A stretch of 41,218 nt of DNA from Bacillota bacterium (lineage in GTDB: Bacteria; Bacillota; Desulfotomaculia; Desulfotomaculales; Desulfallaceae), in the NCBI GenBank assembly GCA_022360435.1, contig JAKSCU010000364.1, positions 1 to 41,218 of the forward strand, written 5' to 3'. The notes under the pieces are model-generated. The model searched no databases, was not told where the DNA came from, and saw only the letters and a list, made by a program, of their open reading frames with translations. Numbering within the stretch: position 1 is the stretch's first letter; the number at the start of each line of letters is the position of its first letter. The position numbers and the translations under genes were made by a program. Below, piece after piece: positions 37,218 through 41,218 of the stretch.

Positions 37218-37321
37218 GTTTCCAAATTATAGTTTGGTTATTGCCGAAGATTTGTATTTCTAGTAAAATACAACCCGCCATGCAGCTGTAAACAAATTAA
37301 AATCTAAAGGAGGAACAATCC

Positions 37322-38503
37322 ATGCTTCTTAGCAAACCGGCGGTAAACACACAGGCCAGCAAAAATACGGGCGATGGAGCCGATTTCGTGACAGCCCTGG
37401 CTTATTTTTCCCTCACCCACACCGAACTGATCTCTTTTTTGGCCATGCTCAAAGTGAAAGAAATCGGCCAGCAAGCCGCAGAACTGACCTCCACCAGCCA
37501 AAATATGGCCGCCATGTCCGAGCAGGTTTCAACATCCGTGCAGCAAATAAACGACGCTATTCAGGAAGTCACCTCGGGCGCCCAGGAAAGCACAAATAGG
37601 CTGACTGAACTGGGCGAATTGGGCCAGCGCACCGAATCAGTGCTCCACGACATGATTGGCAACACCGAGGAGCTTGGCGTCCAAGTTAAGCATATTGATG
37701 ACATTACCCAAAATGTTTCCGATATTGCCGACCAGACCAATCTACTGGCCCTTAACGCCGCCATAGAAGCCGCACGGGCCGGAGAAGCCGGCCGGGGTTT
37801 TAACGTGGTGGCGGAGGAAGTGCGCAAACTGGCCGGCCAAACCAAACAGGCCGTGGGCAACGTAAAGGAAATATCCGACCAGATGAACGCCAAATCTTCC
37901 GAGAGCGGCGCTAAAGTCATACAAGTAAAGAATACCTTCATTCAGTACCTGGAAAACACCGCGTCCGTCGGAAAAACCATCCGGGAAAGCTCCCACCACG
38001 TGGAGGAATGCGCCGGTATGGTTGAAAGTATCAACAGCGCCATGGAAGAGTACACCGCCACGGCGGAAGAGCTGTCCAGCGTGGCTGAAAATTTAACCAG
38101 CAACACGGTTTTTATCAGCGATGTTCTGAAAAACGAAGCCGGCTATCTGGGCCAAATTGTCGGCCCCAACCTGAAACTGTCGGACAGCCACACGATAATT
38201 AATATACTGGCCAAACGACTGGTGGATCACGCCGACTTTTTAAAAAAAGTAATGTCCGAGGCCGGCAGTGGAGTTAAAGTGAAAAATCACCACGAATGCG
38301 CCTTTGGCAAATGGTACGACCAAAATAAAAACCAGTACGGCCATTTGCAAGCTTTCCAGGACATCGACGCGCCGCACGAGCAGGTGCACGAGAGCGGCCA
38401 AAAGCTGGCCCGGAACTGCTCCTCCAACAATGTTGAGGAACTGATGCACGCCTCGGCCGGCATGCTTAAAGCTTTTATCAAGCTGCGCCAATCGATTACC
38501 TAA
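37322..38503 (+). CDS. soluble methyl-accepting chemotaxis-like protein with C-terminal CZB zinc-binding domain
   Basis: [41 protein letters not shown] signalling tip; DHADFLKKV...[13 protein letters not shown] motif; no clear TM segment. Confidence 0.93.
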   Translation: MLLSKPAVNTQASKNTGDGADFVTALAYFSLTHTELISFLAMLKVKEIGQQAAELTSTSQNMAAMSEQVSTSVQQINDAIQEVTSGAQESTNRLTELGELGQRTESVLHDMIGNTEELGVQVKHIDDITQNVSDIADQTNLLALNAAIEAARAGEAGRGFNVVAEEVRKLAGQTKQAVGNVKEISDQMNAKSSESGAKVIQVKNTFIQYLENTASVGKTIRESSHHVEECAGMVESINSAMEEYTATAEELSSVAENLTSNTVFISDVLKNEAGYLGQIVGPNLKLSDSHTIINILAKRLVDHADFLKKVMSEAGSGVKVKNHHECAFGKWYDQNKNQYGHLQAFQDIDAPHEQVHESGQKLARNCSSNNVEELMHASAGMLKAFIKLRQSIT

Positions 38504-38546
38504 CCTTGTCCATCGCCGGGCGCCATACAACGGGCTGCGCCGATAC

Positions 38547-38573
38547 GACCGGGAATTGTGTTTCCGGTCTTTT
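38547..38573 (+). terminator. intrinsic terminator after the chemoreceptor gene
   Basis: GACCGGGAATTGTGTTTCCGGTCTTTT. Confidence 0.65.
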
Positions 38574-38610
38574 GCTTTGCGCGCCCGGTAAACCCAACCT
38601 TATTTTCAAT

Positions 38611-38700
38611 CAAAAAAGCGCACTCATTCAGTTCCCCCTGTGTGCGCCTTTTTTGATACTTTTATCCTCTGCCCTTGCCATAAATATGGCCGGGGTATCC
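38611..38700 (+). repeat. dispersed two-hairpin repeat, copy E
   Basis: CAAAAAAGCGCACTCATTCAGTTCCCCCTGTGTGCGCCTTTTTTGATACTTTTATCCTCTGCCCTTGCCATAAATATGGCCGGGGTATCC. Confidence 0.9.
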
Positions 38701-38727
38701 GGTTTTGAAAAAGTTTTTCTTTTAAAC

Positions 38728-39462
38728 TCATGGTTGGTTGCCCAGCAGCTTTTCAGCCATGGCCTGGTTGGCCCGCTTCTCAAAAGCGTCATCCAGAGGT
38801 TCCAGCCGGTTGTCCAACCCCTTTCTTTGCAGCGACAGCGAGATTAGCAAATCGGTGAGCGCCGGGTTTTTGGGCAACAGCGGTCCGTGCAGGTAAGTGC
38901 CGAACACGTTTTTGTACCTGGCCCCCTCGGTGCCGTCTATTCCGTTGTTACCGCCGCCGCGCACCACCCGGCCCAGAGGCTGGACGCCGTTTAGGCGCGT
39001 TCTGCCGCCGTGGTTCTCAAAACCCACCAGCCGGGCTTTAATACCGTTCAATTCGGCCTCCACCACCACGTTACCGATAAGCCGGGCGTCGCCGGCCTCG
39101 GTATGGTGATCCATCAGCCCCAGGCCGCGAATCTTTGTTCCGTCGGGCAGGCGGTAATATTTGCCCAAAAGCTGGTAGCCCCCGCAAATAGCCAGCACCA
39201 CCAGCCCCTCTTCCACCGCCGCCCGCAGGTTGTCCACCCGCGCCGCCAGGTCTTGGGCCATGAGGTCCTGTTCCCGGTCCGAACCACCGCCGATAAATAA
39301 AAAATCGTAATCCTGACACTGCACTTTATCGCCCAGGTTTACTTCCATGACCCGAACCGGTATGCCCCGCCACCGGCAACGCTGGGTAAAGGCTATTATG
39401 TTGCCCCGATCTCCGTACAGGTTCAGCAAGTCAGGATACAGGTGACACACGGTAAGAGTCAT
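38728..39462 (-). CDS. gatD: lipid II isoglutaminyl synthase, glutamine amidotransferase subunit
   Basis: VCHLYPDLLNLYGDRGNIIAFTQRCRWRGIPV; LAICGGYQLLGKYYRLPDG; GFENHGGRT. Confidence 0.95.
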   Translation of the reverse strand: MTLTVCHLYPDLLNLYGDRGNIIAFTQRCRWRGIPVRVMEVNLGDKVQCQDYDFLFIGGGSDREQDLMAQDLAARVDNLRAAVEEGLVVLAICGGYQLLGKYYRLPDGTKIRGLGLMDHHTEAGDARLIGNVVVEAELNGIKARLVGFENHGGRTRLNGVQPLGRVVRGGGNNGIDGTEGARYKNVFGTYLHGPLLPKNPALTDLLISLSLQRKGLDNRLEPLDDAFEKRANQAMAEKLLGNQP

Positions 39463-40846
39463 GGTGCTTCAACCTTTCTGCCCGCCGGCTTAAAATTTTC
39501 TCCACCGGCCACAACGCGGTATAGGTGGCCAGGATACCCACCGCCCCGCCTTTCCCGTTCAGCACCGCATCCACCGCCCGCCGGTATTCCTTTTCCACAG
39601 CCACCAACCACACCGGCACTCCGGCGTACTTAAGGCGCAGGGCCATATCCTCGGCCCGCTGCCCCGAACACACAAACCGGCTGAACTTTTCCGGGTGCTG
39701 CGCCAGCACCTCGAAATCCACGTCCCACAGCCAAGAGATGTCCCTGCCGTCGGCGTCATTGTCATTGATGGCGATTAACACTTCCTGCCTCGATGATCCC
39801 GGGTCCCTTAAAAGCGCCGAAAGGGCCTGGTTGAAACCCGTGGGGTTCTTCACCAGGGTCAGGACCACGGGTTTGTCCTTATAACGGAAGGATTCCATCC
39901 GGCCCGTGGCCGGCAAGTATTTCTCCAGGCTGGCGGCGGCCGTTTGTGGAGCCACCCCCAGGGACAGCGAAGTGGTGAACGCCGCCAAGGCATTGTAAAG
40001 ATTATGTATTCCCCGCACCGGCAGGTTAACTTCCCAGTAGCCGCCGGGCCCCTTTACCGCCGCTTTGAGGCCGGTTTGGTCTTCGAACACCGACGAAGCC
40101 TCCAGGTCTGGTTTCGGGCGGGCAAATCCACACCCGGGACATGAATAATCCCCCAGTTGGCTGTAAATGTAAATCCCGTAACTTAAAGCTGTTCCGCATA
40201 AAGGGCAAAACTTGGCTTCCCTGCTGTATGAAGGGCCGGCGGACAGTTGGGGCGCCGGCCTAATACCGTAAAAAAGCGCCGGAAAACCCGTCTCGCCCGC
40301 CAGGCGGGCCACCAGCGGGTCGTCACCGTTCAGTATTAATTTTACACCGCCGGGCAGCTTGGGCAAGGCCGCCATAACCTTTTGGACAGTGGTGTCAAGC
40401 TCGCCGTACCGGTCCAACTGGTCCCGGAAAAAATTGGTTACAACCACCGTATCCGGCTTGATCCAGGTGGAAACCAACGGGAAAACCGCTTCGTCCACTT
40501 CCAGCACGGCGTAATCGCAGTTAATCCGGCCCGTAAAATTGCCCGCCCGGATAAAAGCCGTAGCCACTCCGGTCATCAGATTGGCGCCTTCCCGATTGAC
40601 CACAACCCTAAAACCGGCTTGTTCCAAAATACCCGCCAGCATGTTGTTGGTGGTGGTTTTGCCGTTGGTGCCGGTGACCATGACAACCCCTTTGCGGGCT
40701 TGTCCGCGGAAGCGGCTCAACAACCCCGGGCATATGCGCAGCGCCAGCTTGCCGGGCAGAGTAGACCCCCGGCCACGACCGGTAATGCGGCTCAGAAACA
40801 TAGCCAGCCTGGCCACTAAAATGGCCAGCATCAAGCGTAAATACAT
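39431..40846 (-). CDS. murT: lipid II isoglutaminyl synthase, Mur-ligase-like subunit
   Basis: VMVTGTNGKTTTNNMLAGIL; FCPLCGTALSYGIYIYSQLGDYSCPGCGFARPKPD zinc ribbon characteristic of MurT. Confidence 0.95.
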   Translation of the reverse strand: MYLRLMLAILVARLAMFLSRITGRGRGSTLPGKLALRICPGLLSRFRGQARKGVVMVTGTNGKTTTNNMLAGILEQAGFRVVVNREGANLMTGVATAFIRAGNFTGRINCDYAVLEVDEAVFPLVSTWIKPDTVVVTNFFRDQLDRYGELDTTVQKVMAALPKLPGGVKLILNGDDPLVARLAGETGFPALFYGIRPAPQLSAGPSYSREAKFCPLCGTALSYGIYIYSQLGDYSCPGCGFARPKPDLEASSVFEDQTGLKAAVKGPGGYWEVNLPVRGIHNLYNALAAFTTSLSLGVAPQTAAASLEKYLPATGRMESFRYKDKPVVLTLVKNPTGFNQALSALLRDPGSSRQEVLIAINDNDADGRDISWLWDVDFEVLAQHPEKFSRFVCSGQRAEDMALRLKYAGVPVWLVAVEKEYRRAVDAVLNGKGGAVGILATYTALWPVEKILSRRAERLKHHDSYRVSPVS

Positions 40847-40930
40847 AGTCTACCTCTACACTGATTTGCTTTGTTCCATTTTTTGCAAAGCATGCCTCCG
40901 GACATATTAACAGCCGGATTCGGGGTGGTA

Positions 40931-41027
40931 AGTATACCCTCGGCCATATTTATGGCCGAAATTAAGGACAAAAGTATCAAAAAGCGCACACAGGGGGAAC
41001 TGAATGAGTGCGCTTTTTTTACTTTTC
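40931..41027 (-). repeat. dispersed two-hairpin repeat, copy F (inverted)
   Basis: Minus strand AAAAGTAAAAAAAGCGCACTCATTCAGTTCCCCCTGTGTGCGCTTTTTGATACTTTTGTCCTTAATTTCGGCCATAAATATGGCCGAGGGTATACTTACC. Confidence 0.9.
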
Positions 41028-41189
41028 AGTCAATGGTTGATAATAAACAACCCCGTCCTGCTTGTAATTGCCGATTAGTTGTTTTGTCGTCATCAAATCC
41101 AGGTTGGCCTGGATTTCGGACAAGCCCAGGAAAATTTCCCAACCCCCGAGAGTCGGGTATATCTTGCGGCATAGCTGGTATGTGTTCAT
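41019..41189 (-). CDS. small hypothetical protein
   Basis: MNTYQLCRKIYPTLGGWEIFLGLSEIQANLDLMTTKQLIGNYKQDGVVYYQPLTEK; stop codon lies inside repeat copy F. Confidence 0.4.
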   Translation of the reverse strand: MNTYQLCRKIYPTLGGWEIFLGLSEIQANLDLMTTKQLIGNYKQDGVVYYQPLTEK

Positions 41190-41218
41190 TTCCTGACCTT
41201 TCAATATATCCAGAAACA

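Noticed and set aside
1-41218. CRISPR array
   Set aside because: Repeats present are dispersed, not regularly spaced with unique spacers, and no cas genes are seen.
1-41218. Transposase or integrase genes to explain the repeats
   Set aside because: No ORF in the track resembles an IS transposase, RAYT or integrase.

Overview
This 41 kb window looks like the chromosome of an anaerobic Firmicute, probably Peptococcaceae/Desulfotomaculia-like (inference from gene content). Housekeeping genes: molybdopterin-binding protein, histidine phosphatase, hflX, degS/degU, ychF, nitrilase, NifU domain, ECF sigma/anti-sigma, tRNA-Leu(CAA), gatD/murT. An accessory islet sits downstream of tRNA-Leu: HigBA-like toxin-antitoxin, ParB remnant, orphan SUKH protein, SPL-type radical SAM. 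A ~20 kb organic-acid region carries panB-panE-iclR, TRAP DctPQM, an AEC transporter, an alcohol dehydrogenase, glycerate kinase, a CitA/CitB-type two-component system, an unassigned 4Fe-4S + Cys/His-rich gene pair, TctCBA, an orphan ilvC, a sigma-54 activator and a soluble CZB chemoreceptor. The strongest unexplained signal is a dispersed, covarying two-hairpin intergenic repeat of about 95 bp, with about seven copies in both orientations. In two copies a GGGGACA...TGTCCCC palindrome sits at the same position of the second hairpin. Other non-coding signals: a Moco/Tuco-riboswitch-like RNA, an exact-spacing sigma-54 promoter in front of the chemoreceptor, an IclR/KdgR-like operator in front of panB, a perfect 26-bp palindrome in front of the TA operon, and a terminator-like hairpin in the ECF sigma leader. 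All family names come from reading the sequences; no searches were run.
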